Assembly (NCBI GenBank): GCA_001803045.1
Contig: MHAR01000091.1
Coordinates: 4,188-68,187, forward strand
DNA length: 64,000 nt
Source of the DNA: Ignavibacteria bacterium RIFOXYB12_FULL_35_14
Lineage (GTDB): Bacteria > Bacteroidota > Ignavibacteria > Ignavibacteriales > Ignavibacteriaceae
Reading direction: 5' to 3'
Numbering within the stretch: the stretch's first letter is position 1; each line of letters opens with the position of its first letter. The translations under genes and the position numbers were made by a program. Under the pieces are notes generated by a model. It worked only from the letters and a program-made list of their open reading frames with translations, was not told where the DNA came from and searched no databases. Below are positions 51,329 through 58,561 of the stretch, one piece after another.

Positions 51329-51744
51329 TTGATGATTTGCACAGTTGCAAAGGTAAAAGCCACGTAGGAAGTCCACAGTAGGCAGTCCGCAGTCAACAGT
51401 CAACAGTCCACAAGAAGCATCACAGTTGGCAATCAGCATTAAAAATTAAAAATTATTCAGCGCGCTAATAACGGGGTAAATTATAGATTAAAAATTGTAA
51501 ACCGCCAAAGGCGTGGTAGCTTTGAATTTAGTAAGTGCCGTAGGCACGATATGTTTGTAGCTAACCAATTAACCAAAATAATTAAAGCCCCGCCCGTCTA
51601 AGTCGGGCAAGTGGGGGCGAAATAGAAGTCTGCAGTCCGTAAGAGGCAGTCTGCAGTCCGCAAAAGGAAAATAGATTGAAAATCAACAAACACCAAGCAA
51701 GATTTATAACCCGACTACGTATGAATTGAAATGACGACAGAAAA

Positions 51745-51795
51745 CTAACCCAGTTCCTCACAAACGAAATAAGGAATGTTAAGGAACTGGGTTAG
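51745..51795. repeat. CCCAGTT hairpin repeat, copy 2
   Basis: CTAACCCAGTTCCT pairs with AGGAACTGGGTTAG across a loop containing CAAACGAAATAAGGAATG. The stem and loop wording match the repeat at 47336-47385 with scattered changes, many of them compensatory (TTTCT/AGAAA against TTCCT/AGGAA). Confidence 0.65.
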
Positions 51796-51822
51796 TCAAT
51801 CAGATTGTCCCCCGACATGAAC

Positions 51823-52141
51823 GCATAGGCGTCAACTTAACAACTATTTTTATTTTAGAATTAATACAATTTATCTAATTTATCTAACAAAATAAGGGTT
51901 TCTATATGTCATCCCTTACGGGATTTTATTTCCTGTTTTATTCATTTTTCTATAATCCTACCATCCCTATCGGGATTTATATTTGTTAATCCCAATAGGA
52001 TGAAATTATTATAATAATACTAAGGAATAACACAACTTAATCCCAATGGGATGATATTATAAAAATGCTGAATTACTCTCAAAACAAAATAATTAGCAAT
52101 TTATTACTTAAAAATTGATACTCTTAGGTTGACGCTAATGC
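51823..52141. repeat. 319-bp inverted-repeat element
   Basis: The ends are GCATAGGCGTCAACTTAA and the inverted TTAGGTTGACGCTAATGC (15 of 18 positions match). Inside are four ATCCC/GGGAT mini-palindromes and no ORF. It is a non-autonomous element or composite of repeats. Confidence 0.5.
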
Positions 52142-52311
52142 GACACGAACAGGACAGGCTATGTCAGCCATGAAAAGGTAGTCGGCAAGCAGTAGACAGC
52201 AGTTCGTAATGGATAAGCAGAAGAATGAAAAGCAATAACTGAAAACTTGTTAAGAGTCGCTTCGGAATAAAAAATCAAATAAATATTATTAAAGATTAAA
52301 AAGAGCACAGT

Positions 52312-53202
52312 TTGAAAAGGTTTGGAATTACCGGTGTAGCCGGTTATATAGCTCCCCGCCACTTAAAAGCAATTAAAGATACCGGTAATGTATTAATTGC
52401 AGCTGCAGATCCGCACGATTCTGTTGGAATATTAGATCAGTATTTTCCAGATGCGGCATTCTTTACAGAGATTGAGCGATTTGATCGTCACCTTGATAAA
52501 TTGAGAAGATCGGGTGAGGGAATTGATTACATATCAATTTGTTCACCCAACAATTTGCATGATGCACATATAAGATTAGCATTAAGAAATGATGCCCATG
52601 CAATTTGTGAAAAACCTCTCGTGCTTAATCCATGGAATCTCGATCTTTTGGAAAAGTTGGAAGCAGAGTATGGAAAAAAGATATATACTGTCCTTCAACT
52701 TAGAGTGCACCCTTCCCTAACTGCTTTAAAAGATAAAATTAAAAAAGAGAAAAGAACTGCGAAATACAAAGTTGAGTTAACGTATATCACCTCCCGCGGA
52801 AGGTGGTATGATTATTCATGGAAAGGTGATCAGCAGAAATCCGGTGGTATAGCAACAAATATTGGTATTCATTTTTTCGATTTGCTGATGTGGCTGTTCG
52901 GAAAGCCAGTGAATCAAAATTCGCTGCTTATTAAAAAGGATAAGATGAGAGGTGAATTGGAACTGGAAAACGCTGATGTTACGTGGTATTTATCCATTGA
53001 TAAAAATGATTTACCAGGTGAACAGCAAAAAAATGGAAGAGCTACTTACCGCTCTATAAAGATAGATGGTAAAGAAATTGAGTTTACAGATGGCTTTACT
53101 AAGCTGCATACTGAAGTCTATAAAAGGACTCTTAATGGAAATGGATTCACAATTGCCGATGTAAGAGCATCAATTGAATTTGTGCAGGGATTGAGAACGT
53201 AG
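52312..53202 (+). CDS. wlbA: Gfo/Idh/MocA oxidoreductase, WlbA/WbpB-like (UDP-GlcNAcA 3-dehydrogenase)
   Basis: A 296-residue NAD-dependent sugar dehydrogenase. The nucleotide-binding start KRFGITGVAGYIAPRHLKAI lacks the plain GxGxxG but matches WlbA-type enzymes, as do DYISICSPNNLHDAHIRLAL and ICEKPLVLNPWN with the catalytic EKP. These oxidise UDP-N-acetylglucosaminuronic acid at C3 on the way to 2,3-diacetamido sugars of O-antigen. The partner aminotransferase and acetyltransferase (WlbC/WlbB) are not in the window, and the DegT gene at 61217 could be but need not be the partner. It starts at TTG (no ATG fits). It sits between two repeat blocks. Confidence 0.85.
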   Translation: MKRFGITGVAGYIAPRHLKAIKDTGNVLIAAADPHDSVGILDQYFPDAAFFTEIERFDRHLDKLRRSGEGIDYISICSPNNLHDAHIRLALRNDAHAICEKPLVLNPWNLDLLEKLEAEYGKKIYTVLQLRVHPSLTALKDKIKKEKRTAKYKVELTYITSRGRWYDYSWKGDQQKSGGIATNIGIHFFDLLMWLFGKPVNQNSLLIKKDKMRGELELENADVTWYLSIDKNDLPGEQQKNGRATYRSIKIDGKEIEFTDGFTKLHTEVYKRTLNGNGFTIADVRASIEFVQGLRT

Positions 53203-53250
53203 GAAAATCAATAGCACACAGATGACACAGATTCAACTGATTAACACACG

Positions 53251-53382
53251 TTACGCAAAAAAGTTAGGGATAAGAGATGACATCTTTAATTTTTTTAGAA
53301 AATTCAGATTATTCGACATTTCTGTAAAAGATATGAGATTCAATTTTGCTTACTAAAAGATGTCATCTCTCGGTCTGCGTAA
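53251..53382. repeat. MITE-like inverted-repeat element
   Basis: An inner pair GAGATGACATCTTT / AAAGATGTCATCTC (53274 and 53356) lies inside an outer pair TTACGCA / TGCGTAA (53251 and 53376). No ORF. The GAGA(T)GACATCT wording is shared with the repeats around the second GIY-YIG gene (44032-44060, 44486-44545). Confidence 0.55.
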
Positions 53383-53539
53383 GGTGAATGATTAACACAG
53401 ATTTATATTTAATATGACTTTTCGATGGAGGAGGTATGAACTGATAACTGTCCGAAGAACTCTTTCAAAAGAATTAAAAGACTGTCATGGTGCAACCTGG
53501 AGAGCCAAGATAGATAGGACACCGTCATGGAGTAGGAGC

Positions 53540-53650
53540 CTGTCCGAATACTGTCATTCTGAATTTATTTCAGAATCTTACTCTCTTAAAATGGAATAAT
53601 TTTGAGACCTTGAACCGAGTTCAAGGTAATAAAAGCTAATTCTCGGACAG
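53540..53650. repeat. Inverted-repeat element CTGTCCGA/TCGGACAG
   Basis: 111 bp bounded by an 8-bp perfect inverted repeat. Inside are TGTCATTCTGAATTTATTTC..GAATCT and a TTGAACCGAGTTCAA palindrome, all widespread REP-like motifs of this group. The short frame through it (53414-53599) is repeat-derived and not called a gene. The surrounding DNA 53400-53760 is a mosaic of palindromes containing CCGTCATGG and GTCATGGAT..ATCCATGAC-like pairs. Confidence 0.5.
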
Positions 53651-53703
53651 ACTCGTGGTCCGTGACGGCCCTGAGTTTCTGTCATGGATTCGTCCATGAC
53701 AGC

Positions 53704-53754
53704 CGTGGAACCGTCTCCGTTCCGAATGGTGTCGGAACTTCGCCGAGATAAAAT
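53704..53754. repeat. Cassette hairpin repeat A (diverged)
   Basis: GTGGAACCGTCTCCGTTCCG ... CGGAACTTCGCCGAGATAAA. It shares CCGTCT-CGTTC and TTCGCCGAGATAAA with copies D and E. It precedes the HigBA module and is the left-most member of a set of six (others at 54644, 55527, 56524, 58158 and 58448). Confidence 0.55.
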
Positions 53755-53857
53755 GATTGAATGACCATGAATTACCAACAAGCAAAATCACTTTCCATTG
53801 AGCAATAAATAAAAATTTATATTTACTTTGGTTCACAAATAGGTTAACTTCGGCTGC

Positions 53858-54202
53858 GTGAGAGAAATAATTTTTTACAAAACGGTTAACAATAAAATAC
53901 CTATCGAGGAATTTTTTGAATCGCTTTCTGAAAAACAAGTGGAAAAGGTATTGTGGGTTTTACGTTTAATCAAGCAGCTGGATAAAGTACCAATTGACTA
54001 CTTCAAGAAATTAGAAAGCACGAATGATATTTGGGAAGTAAGAGCTAGTTCGGGAAATAATGAATTTCGATTACTGGGATTTTGGTACAAGTCAAGCTTT
54101 ATTGTTTTAACAAATGGATTTAGGAAGAAATCACAGAAAACGCCAAAATCAGAAATTGAATCAGCAGAAAGCAGAAAAAAAGATTTTTTACAAAGGAGTT
54201 AA
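53858..54202 (+). CDS. higB: RelE/HigB-type toxin (phage Gp49-like)
   Basis: A 114-residue type II toxin: [20 protein letters not shown] at the start, [20 protein letters not shown] in the middle, then [20 protein letters not shown] and [16 protein letters not shown]. This is the Gp49/HigB branch of RelE-like mRNA interferases, with the expected basic Arg/Lys residues and Phe at the ends of the strands. The start is GTG after a weak site. The antitoxin gene begins one base after the stop. The tail [14 protein letters not shown] is slightly longer than usual. Module between hairpin repeats A and B. Confidence 0.88.
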   Translation: MREIIFYKTVNNKIPIEEFFESLSEKQVEKVLWVLRLIKQLDKVPIDYFKKLESTNDIWEVRASSGNNEFRLLGFWYKSSFIVLTNGFRKKSQKTPKSEIESAESRKKDFLQRS

Positions 54203-54203
54203 A

Positions 54204-54479
54204 ATGGATGATTTAGAGAAATATATAGAAAAGAGAAAAGGCAAAAGTAAAAAATTTGCTAAGAGCTTTGAAAAAGGTTACGAAAGTTTTAAGATTGGGA
54301 TTTTGCTCCGTCAAGCAAGAGAAGAAGTTGGAGTAACTCAAAAAGAGCTTGCGGAAAAGCTTAGCACCAAAAAGTCTGCAATCTCACGAATAGAAAACCA
54401 CGCTGAAGATATAAGGCTTTCTACTTTAAAGAGTTACTTAGAGGCATTAGGTAAAAAATTACAAATAAACATACAATAA
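54204..54479 (+). CDS. higA: HigA-type antitoxin (XRE helix-turn-helix)
   Basis: 91 residues from the ATG at 54204, chosen because AAAGGAGTT sits 5-6 bases upstream; a longer frame starting at 54114 runs inside the toxin gene. The HTH is [20 protein letters not shown] followed by [12 protein letters not shown], and the end [17 protein letters not shown] is typical. It binds the HigB toxin and represses the operon. Toxin-first order is usual for hig loci. Translationally coupled to higB. Confidence 0.9.
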   Translation: MDDLEKYIEKRKGKSKKFAKSFEKGYESFKIGILLRQAREEVGVTQKELAEKLSTKKSAISRIENHAEDIRLSTLKSYLEALGKKLQINIQ

Positions 54480-54643
54480 TCCGGCAGTTGTATACCCAAG
54501 GAAAGTCGGCGATAATAAGAATGAAGAAAAGAGTGTAAGAACAATAAATGACAACGAATTTCCAATGACTACTAATGGCTTTTTTCAACGAATGACCGTG
54601 GGGCACAAGTGAAGCAATAAAAGTGAAACGAGAAACGTGAAAT

Positions 54644-54714
54644 GGGAAACGTGATTCGGCTTCTCCCCATAAACCTTTCTGCAGATAGGCAAGATCGGGA
54701 TTCGCCGGGATAAA
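54644..54714. repeat. Cassette hairpin repeat B
   Basis: GGGAAACGTGATTCGGCTTC through GGGATTCGCCGGGATAAA. The arms CGGCTTCTCCC and GGGATTCGCCG pair imperfectly, and CTGCAG lies in the loop. Nearly identical (about one mismatch over 67 bp) to copy C at 55527. It lies between HigBA and the broken four-helix-bundle gene; the rest of 54480-54814 has no gene. Confidence 0.75.
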
Positions 54715-54814
54715 TGCGACATAAAATAATCAATCATTATTAGCTATACCTCTTCCCTTTTCAGTACACGCTAAGTAAAAAGTATAAAGTTAAAAGTAAA
54801 AAGTTTTAAAAGGA

Positions 54815-55277
54815 ATGAGTAAAAGTTTTATGAAAGAGAACGAGTTACAAAAACGTTTATTTGACTTTGCTGTCCTGGGGGTGGAATACTTTTAGAGAGC
54901 TCTCGAACACAGTTACGGAAAAAGAATTATTAAATATTAAAAAAATGAATTGTACTATTCCACCCCCTGAAGTTTTGAAATTTCTTCCGAGTCTTCCTAA
55001 GACAGCCGAATTTAGTGTTATTCGATATCAGTTGGCTAAATCATCCACATCAGCAGGCGCTAACTATGAAGAATCTCAGTCGGGATCCTCTAGAGCGGAT
55101 TTTCTAAATAAAGTTAGAATTTCCCTTCGAGAAATGAGAGAATCGAACTATTGGCTAAGGATAATTTCTACCATCCAAAACGATAATAAACTTGTTGATC
55201 AGCTGACTTTTCTTATTCAAGAATCAGAAGAATTAAAGAATATTCTTGGTGCCATTGTCTCTAAATCAAATAAATAA
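54815..55277 (+). pseudogene. Four-helix-bundle (S23-like) protein gene interrupted by a 91-bp element
   Basis: The 5' part (from ATG 54815 or 54830) encodes KENELQKRLFDFAV; the 3' part encodes VLKFLPSLPKTAEFSVIRYQ and SSTSAGANYEESQSGSSRAD, with MRESNYWLRII, the hallmarks of the 23S-rRNA intervening-sequence-like four-helix-bundle family. Between them lies a 91-bp inverted-repeat element (54877-54967). Removing exactly these 91 bases joins DFAVL to EVLKFLPSL in one frame of 123 codons, the normal family length. With the element the frame is broken, so only a fragment from an internal ATG could be made. Family role is unclear. Confidence 0.8.
54877..54967. mobile_element. 91-bp MITE inserted in the four-helix-bundle gene
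   Basis: The ends are GGGGGTGGAATA and TATTCCACCCCC, a perfect 12-bp inverted repeat; the inside is AT-rich with no ORF. Excision end to end restores the host reading frame, so the boundaries are well defined. No clear target duplication is seen, apart from a possible CTG on both sides. It needs a transposase supplied from elsewhere. Confidence 0.8.
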
Positions 55278-55526
55278 CTTTATACTTTTCCCCTTATTCG
55301 TCCCTTGAGCATTACTTTATACTTTGTACTTTTTTCTTTTATCTTATACGCAGAGGAACCTTACGTATAATAAGCCAAATGACTACAAATAACCTTATTC
55401 CAACACATGACCGTTAGTGGGGACGGGAGACACGAAAGCTGCAAAGGCAAAAGTGCCAAAAAGATAAGTATCTTTGGGAACAAAATGTTGCGATGAAAAA
55501 TTATAATAGTGTACTTACGGTTTTGT

Positions 55527-55596
55527 GGGAAACGTGATTCGGCTTCTCCCCATAAACCTTTCTGCAGATAGGCATGATCGGGATTCGCCGGGATAA
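55527..55596. repeat. Cassette hairpin repeat C
   Basis: Same wording as copy B: GGGAAACGTGATTCGGCTTC through GATCGGGATTCGCCGGGATAA. Preceded by AAATTATAATAGTGTACTTA and CGGTTTTGTGG, which recurs before 58690. It lies between the four-helix-bundle remnant and the MntA-HepT module. No gene in the rest of 55278-55688. Confidence 0.75.
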
Positions 55597-55688
55597 TTTG
55601 ACGACTATACAGATGGAAGAATCAATAGTTCTATTGCTTCATCAGGCTTTTTAAACTAACTTTAAAATAAAAATTTAAGAATAAATTT

Positions 55689-56105
55689 ATGAATAGTATG
55701 CCGGCTGATGAAAAGGAACATATTATTTCAAAACTTATTTCTGTTCTGGGAAATAAGGCAGAGTTTGCTCTGGTTTTTGGGTCTATACTTTCTGAAAATT
55801 TTAACGATAATAGCGATATTGATACGGCTGTTTACTTACATAAAGAATTTAACACACCTGAAACAAAATATGAGCTGCGAAAAGAAATAATTAATTTATT
55901 TAATCGTGATATCGACTTAGTATTTTTGAACGATGCCGATATAATTATTACCATGCAGATTTTAGCAAACGGCAGCCTTATCATAAATGAAATTCCATCG
56001 CTTTATATATTATTTAAAGCCAAAAAAATAAGCGAGTATTTAGACTTTAAGCTTAGCCGCAAAATAATAGAAAATAATTTACTGAATGGAAGGTTGTATG
56101 CTTGA
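55689..56105 (+). CDS. mntA: MntA-type nucleotidyltransferase antitoxin
   Basis: A 138-residue minimal nucleotidyltransferase. The active site reads VFGSILSENFNDNSDIDTAV, i.e. G-S, ten residues, D-x-D, with a third Asp in RDIDLVFL. MntA proteins are antitoxins that AMPylate (or otherwise modify) the HEPN toxin HepT. The gene overlaps hepT by 8 bases (ATGCTTGA), so the pair is coupled. No signal or extra domain. Module between hairpin repeats C and D. Confidence 0.9.
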   Translation: MNSMPADEKEHIISKLISVLGNKAEFALVFGSILSENFNDNSDIDTAVYLHKEFNTPETKYELRKEIINLFNRDIDLVFLNDADIIITMQILANGSLIINEIPSLYILFKAKKISEYLDFKLSRKIIENNLLNGRLYA

Positions 56106-56526
56106 AAAGGATGCAGTATTATCTAAAATCTCGATAATAAAAAATTGCATTAATTCCATTAAGACTGCCACTAAGCTAAAACCTGAAAAATTAGACGAGA
56201 CTTTTATACAAGATGTATTTGTCCTAAACCTCCAACGAGCGATTCAGGCTTGTATTGATATAGCCAACATTATTATTGCAAAAAAAGGGCTGAAACTTCC
56301 TGCCGCTTATAAAGAATCATTCCTAATTCTAAATCAAAATGGTATTATCAATAAAAATATTGCCGATAAGATGATTAATATGGTAGGATTTAGAAATATC
56401 GCCATACATGAGTACCAGGAATTAAATTCCAACATTTTGAAATCAATTCTATTGAAAGATTTAAAGGACTTTGAAGACTACTACAGCGTAATATATCCGA
56501 AAATTGATGATTTGTTTAATGAATGA
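56098..56526 (+). CDS. hepT: HepT-type HEPN toxin (RNase)
   Basis: 142 residues from the ATG at 56098 (GGAAGG lies 6 bases upstream); a frame from 56086 adds four residues. All-helical HEPN fold with the catalytic R-x4-H motif in FRNIAIHEYQEL, and a DIANIIIAKKGLKLP helix shared by HepT proteins. The Tyr after the His (HEY) is the residue AMPylated by MntA in described systems. Unmodified HepT cleaves RNA. The pair is a type VII-like toxin-antitoxin system. Intact. Confidence 0.9.
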   Translation: MLEKDAVLSKISIIKNCINSIKTATKLKPEKLDETFIQDVFVLNLQRAIQACIDIANIIIAKKGLKLPAAYKESFLILNQNGIINKNIADKMINMVGFRNIAIHEYQELNSNILKSILLKDLKDFEDYYSVIYPKIDDLFNE

Positions 56527-56606
56527 TCCGTCTTCTCCCGATTTTCCTGGCTGCCATGCCTAAGGCAGGTAAACCGATAGGCAAGATCGGGATTCGCCGA
56601 GATAAA
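56524..56606. repeat. Cassette hairpin repeat D
   Basis: GATCCGTCTTCTCCCGATTT through ATCGGGATTCGCCGAGATAAA. The arms CTTCTCCCGAT/ATCGGGATTCG pair, and a second small hairpin GCCATGCCTAAGGCAGG lies in the loop. Over more than 70 bp almost identical to copy F (58448). It starts at the hepT stop codon. Confidence 0.75.
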
Positions 56607-56806
56607 GAGGTAAAAAGCTAGAGGTGAAGCGGTAAAGGTCCGCCCCGAAGAAATGAGGAGTGAGAAGCGGAAGGTGGTTAGTTAGCTGGCGAAGACAGGA
56701 TGCCTGCAGGCAAAACTAGATTACATAAAATTAAATAGACTAAGACCAAACTAATTTTTATTCCGTTAACTATTTAATTAAGTTAGAGAAGCAAAAGCTT
56801 ACCAAA

Positions 56807-57178
56807 ATGAACAGAGAAGAAGTCAACCAAATATTAAAAGGCGTGGTGTGGGATTATGATATAGATCCTTATGAATTATATTTAGTTACTATTGATCAAA
56901 AACCTTCTTTCGGATTTTTTACCAAAGAAAATATACTATTAAGATTTTTAGAACGTTTAACATGGTATGAGCTGCAATCATTGTATGATAAAGAATATTT
57001 TAAAAAAAATATTACAGCAGCGTTGCTAAACCGTTTGAAAAATAAGCAAATCAGACAGAAATATGAATTTATACTCAAAATCTTACGAGGAGAAGCTGTA
57101 TCCTTTTCAGGATGGGATACTGAAAATCGTAAGCGAATCAAATCTACCCTTTTATCTAACCGGTGGTACGGCGCTTAG
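56807..57178 (+). CDS. Probable antitoxin partner of the AbiEii-type toxin
   Basis: A 123-residue, largely helical protein (LRFLERLTWYELQSLYDKEY, then ITAALLNRLKNKQIRQKYEF). I do not recognise the family with certainty, but genes of this size and style are regularly found directly before AbiEii/AbiGii-type nucleotidyltransferase toxins. The C-terminal 38 codons overlap the toxin gene by 116 bp in another frame (ending RWYGA). Either the overlap is natural, or the toxin starts later. AAAGCTTACCAAA before the ATG is a poor ribosome-binding site. Confidence 0.6.
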   Translation: MNREEVNQILKGVVWDYDIDPYELYLVTIDQKPSFGFFTKENILLRFLERLTWYELQSLYDKEYFKKNITAALLNRLKNKQIRQKYEFILKILRGEAVSFSGWDTENRKRIKSTLLSNRWYGA

Positions 57179-57764
57179 CAGATACTACTTCCAACACCGC
57201 TATTCAGATGATTTAGATCTTTTTGTTAATGCCGATCCGAACTATAAAAATTATATAAAACTATTAATTGCAGCCTTAGAAGTTAAAGAAAATGAAGGCG
57301 CATTAACGTTACACAAGAATAAGCTGATAACTTTGGAAGATTACACACAGGTAATACTATCAAAAAACGAAGCAACTTTGAAAATTGATTTGGTTAATGA
57401 TATCGGTGCGCATTTCGGAGAATTCCCTTACCACAAAATATTGGGAAAAATTGACGGCTGGAGAAATATTTTGTCAAATAAAATTTCGGCACTATTCAGG
57501 TACGAAATCAAGGACTATGTTGACATCTGGGTAATTGCTAAGAACGAGAGTTTTTGCTGGAAAGAAATGATATTGGAAGCAAAGGAAAAAGAAGCAGCAG
57601 TTGATCCAATTGAGATTTTTAATCTTTTTAGATCCTTCCCTTTTGATAATCTTAATTTAATAAAATGGATTAAGGATTTTAATAAGGAAAAAATAGACAC
57701 TGATTTCAATACTATTGCTGAAGATATTTTTTACGGACGCGAAAATTCGCTGTGTACTAAATAG
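57063..57764 (+). CDS. AbiEii/AbiGii-type nucleotidyltransferase toxin
   Basis: A 233-residue nucleotidyltransferase. LPFYLTGGTALSRYYFQHRY, then SDDLDLFVN (about 40-60) is the family signature, with G-G-T and D-x-D at the catalytic positions; LKIDLVNDIGAHFG supplies a further Asp. RYEIKDYVDIWVIAK is a conserved C-terminal block. These toxins block growth by modifying tRNA or other targets and serve in abortive phage defence. It overlaps the upstream partner by 116 bp; LYPFQDGILKIVSES fits the normal family N-terminus, so the ATG near 57063 is credible. Module between hairpin repeats D and E/F. Confidence 0.85.
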   Translation: MNLYSKSYEEKLYPFQDGILKIVSESNLPFYLTGGTALSRYYFQHRYSDDLDLFVNADPNYKNYIKLLIAALEVKENEGALTLHKNKLITLEDYTQVILSKNEATLKIDLVNDIGAHFGEFPYHKILGKIDGWRNILSNKISALFRYEIKDYVDIWVIAKNESFCWKEMILEAKEKEAAVDPIEIFNLFRSFPFDNLNLIKWIKDFNKEKIDTDFNTIAEDIFYGRENSLCTK

Positions 57765-57879
57765 AGGCGGATTAGTGAGCGCTGGTTTTTAAATTATAAA
57801 TTAGAAATTAACAATTAGAAATTAGATTGTGAATTTTAAATAATTCCTTCATTCAATATTTATAAGTTATAATTGATTT

Positions 57880-58050
57880 ATGGACGAAGGCCTTGGACAA
57901 AGATTATTTGATTTCGCTATGCGAATAATTAAATTTTACCTCACTTTAGGGAAGGTTTACCTCACTTTAGGGAAGGTTTACCTCACTTTAGGGAAGGTTT
58001 ACCTCACTTTAGGGAAGGTTTACCTCACTTTAGGGAGGCAACAATTATAA
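57880..58050 (+). pseudogene. Four-helix-bundle N-terminus running into a heptad array
   Basis: From the ATG at 57880 the frame encodes MDEGLGQRLFDFAMRIIKF, the N-terminal helix of an S23-like four-helix-bundle protein. It continues in frame through the 21-bp array as YLTLGKV repeated, ending YLTLGRQQL and TAA (56 codons). The rest of the family fold is missing. The array thus sits at nearly the same point of the gene (after FA-x2-IIKF) where the MITE at 54877 broke another family member. Translation is possible but unproven. Confidence 0.55.
57938..58035. repeat. 21-bp tandem repeat array 2 (five units)
   Basis: ACCTCACTTTAGGG occurs five times at an exact 21-bp period (57938, 57959, 57980, 58001, 58022), spaced by AAGGTTT. 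It is the reverse complement of array 1 (51203-51328) and has the same bounding bases (AAATTTT before, AGGCA after). Units are identical, which suggests recent expansion. Confidence 0.92.
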
Positions 58051-58157
58051 TTATATAAACTGCTTCCCTTATGATCTTTTTGAAAATTACAAGCAGCAAG
58101 TAACAAATAACAAACAAATGACAATTTCCAATGACTACAAATGACCGAAAGTAAGAT

Positions 58158-58203
58158 GGAAAACGTGATCCGTCTTCGTTCTAAAGAATTTCGCCGAGAT
58201 AAA
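58158..58203. repeat. Cassette hairpin repeat E (short form)
   Basis: GGAAAACGTGATCCGTCTTC then GTTCTAAAGAATTTCGCCGA and GATAAA. It has the same ends as copies A-D but a short loop. It lies downstream of array 2. Confidence 0.6.
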
Positions 58204-58447
58204 GGGGTGAAATGGAGCAGAATCAACAACTACCTCCCTTTCAAATGGATACCAATTGGTTACGAAGTAAACAATAACTCTTGCGCTTACGATATATTTC
58301 ATTCATTCATTCAAAATTCATCATTCAACCAAACAATAGCAGCTATGCAGACAAGCATTGCGAATGCACCAAATGAAGTTCTCGCTGATTCATGGTTCTG
58401 GAATGTAAAAAATAGAAGATAGTATCCGTCAGTTGACGGAAGAAGCT

Positions 58448-58526
58448 AGTCCGGCTTCTCCCGATTTTCCTGGCTGCCATGCCTAAGGCAGGTAAACCGA
58501 TAGGCAAGATCGGGATTCGCCGAGAC
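58448..58526. repeat. Cassette hairpin repeat F
   Basis: GTCCGGCTTCTCCCGATTTT through AAGATCGGGATTCGCCGAGA. Nearly identical to copy D. It is the right-most member of the set and closes the repeat-rich region before the CDP-sugar genes. Confidence 0.75.
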
Positions 58527-58546
58527 TTTTAAAAGGTAGAAGAAAG

Positions 58547-58561
58547 TCCGCCTGAGGCGGA
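58547..58561. repeat. TCCGCCTGAGGCGGA mini-palindrome
   Basis: An exact copy of the left half of the palindromic insertion inside valS (2878-2892). Confidence 0.8.

Larger units (their letters stand above)
50727..52311. other. 1.6-kb gene-free repeat block between wzc-like and wlbA-like genes
   Basis: No credible gene. It holds a 108-bp inverted-repeat element (50897-51004), a 21-bp tandem array (51203-51328), the second CCCAGTT hairpin (51745-51795), and a 319-bp inverted-repeat element (51823-52141). Several ATCCC(N4)GGGAT mini-palindromes (51036, 51911, 51962, 51990, 52038) lie inside or next to it. Many short stretches of AGTCCGCAGTC/AACAGTCAACAGTC simple repeats lie at 51370-51410 and 51640. 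Confidence 0.65.

Noticed and set aside
51135-51439. ORFs on the minus strand across 21-bp array 1
   Set aside because: Open only because a 21-bp period keeps frames open; flanks are simple repeats. Coding is noted as a possibility for array 2 only.
53414-53599. 61-codon ORF with CHSEFISES-like residues
   Set aside because: It is translation of REP-like palindromes inside an inverted-repeat element; no start signal.
51203-58035. CRISPR array at the 21-bp repeats
   Set aside because: Units follow one another at a 21-bp period with no unique spacers, and no cas genes are in the window.
58141-58422. 93-codon ORF downstream of array 2
   Set aside because: It starts within filler sequence and runs through hairpin repeat E; no family resemblance or ribosome-binding site.
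53704-58526. Classical integron cassette array with attC sites
   Set aside because: The layout is similar, but I found no RYYYAAC/GTTRRRY core sites in the repeats and no tyrosine integrase; kept only as an analogy.
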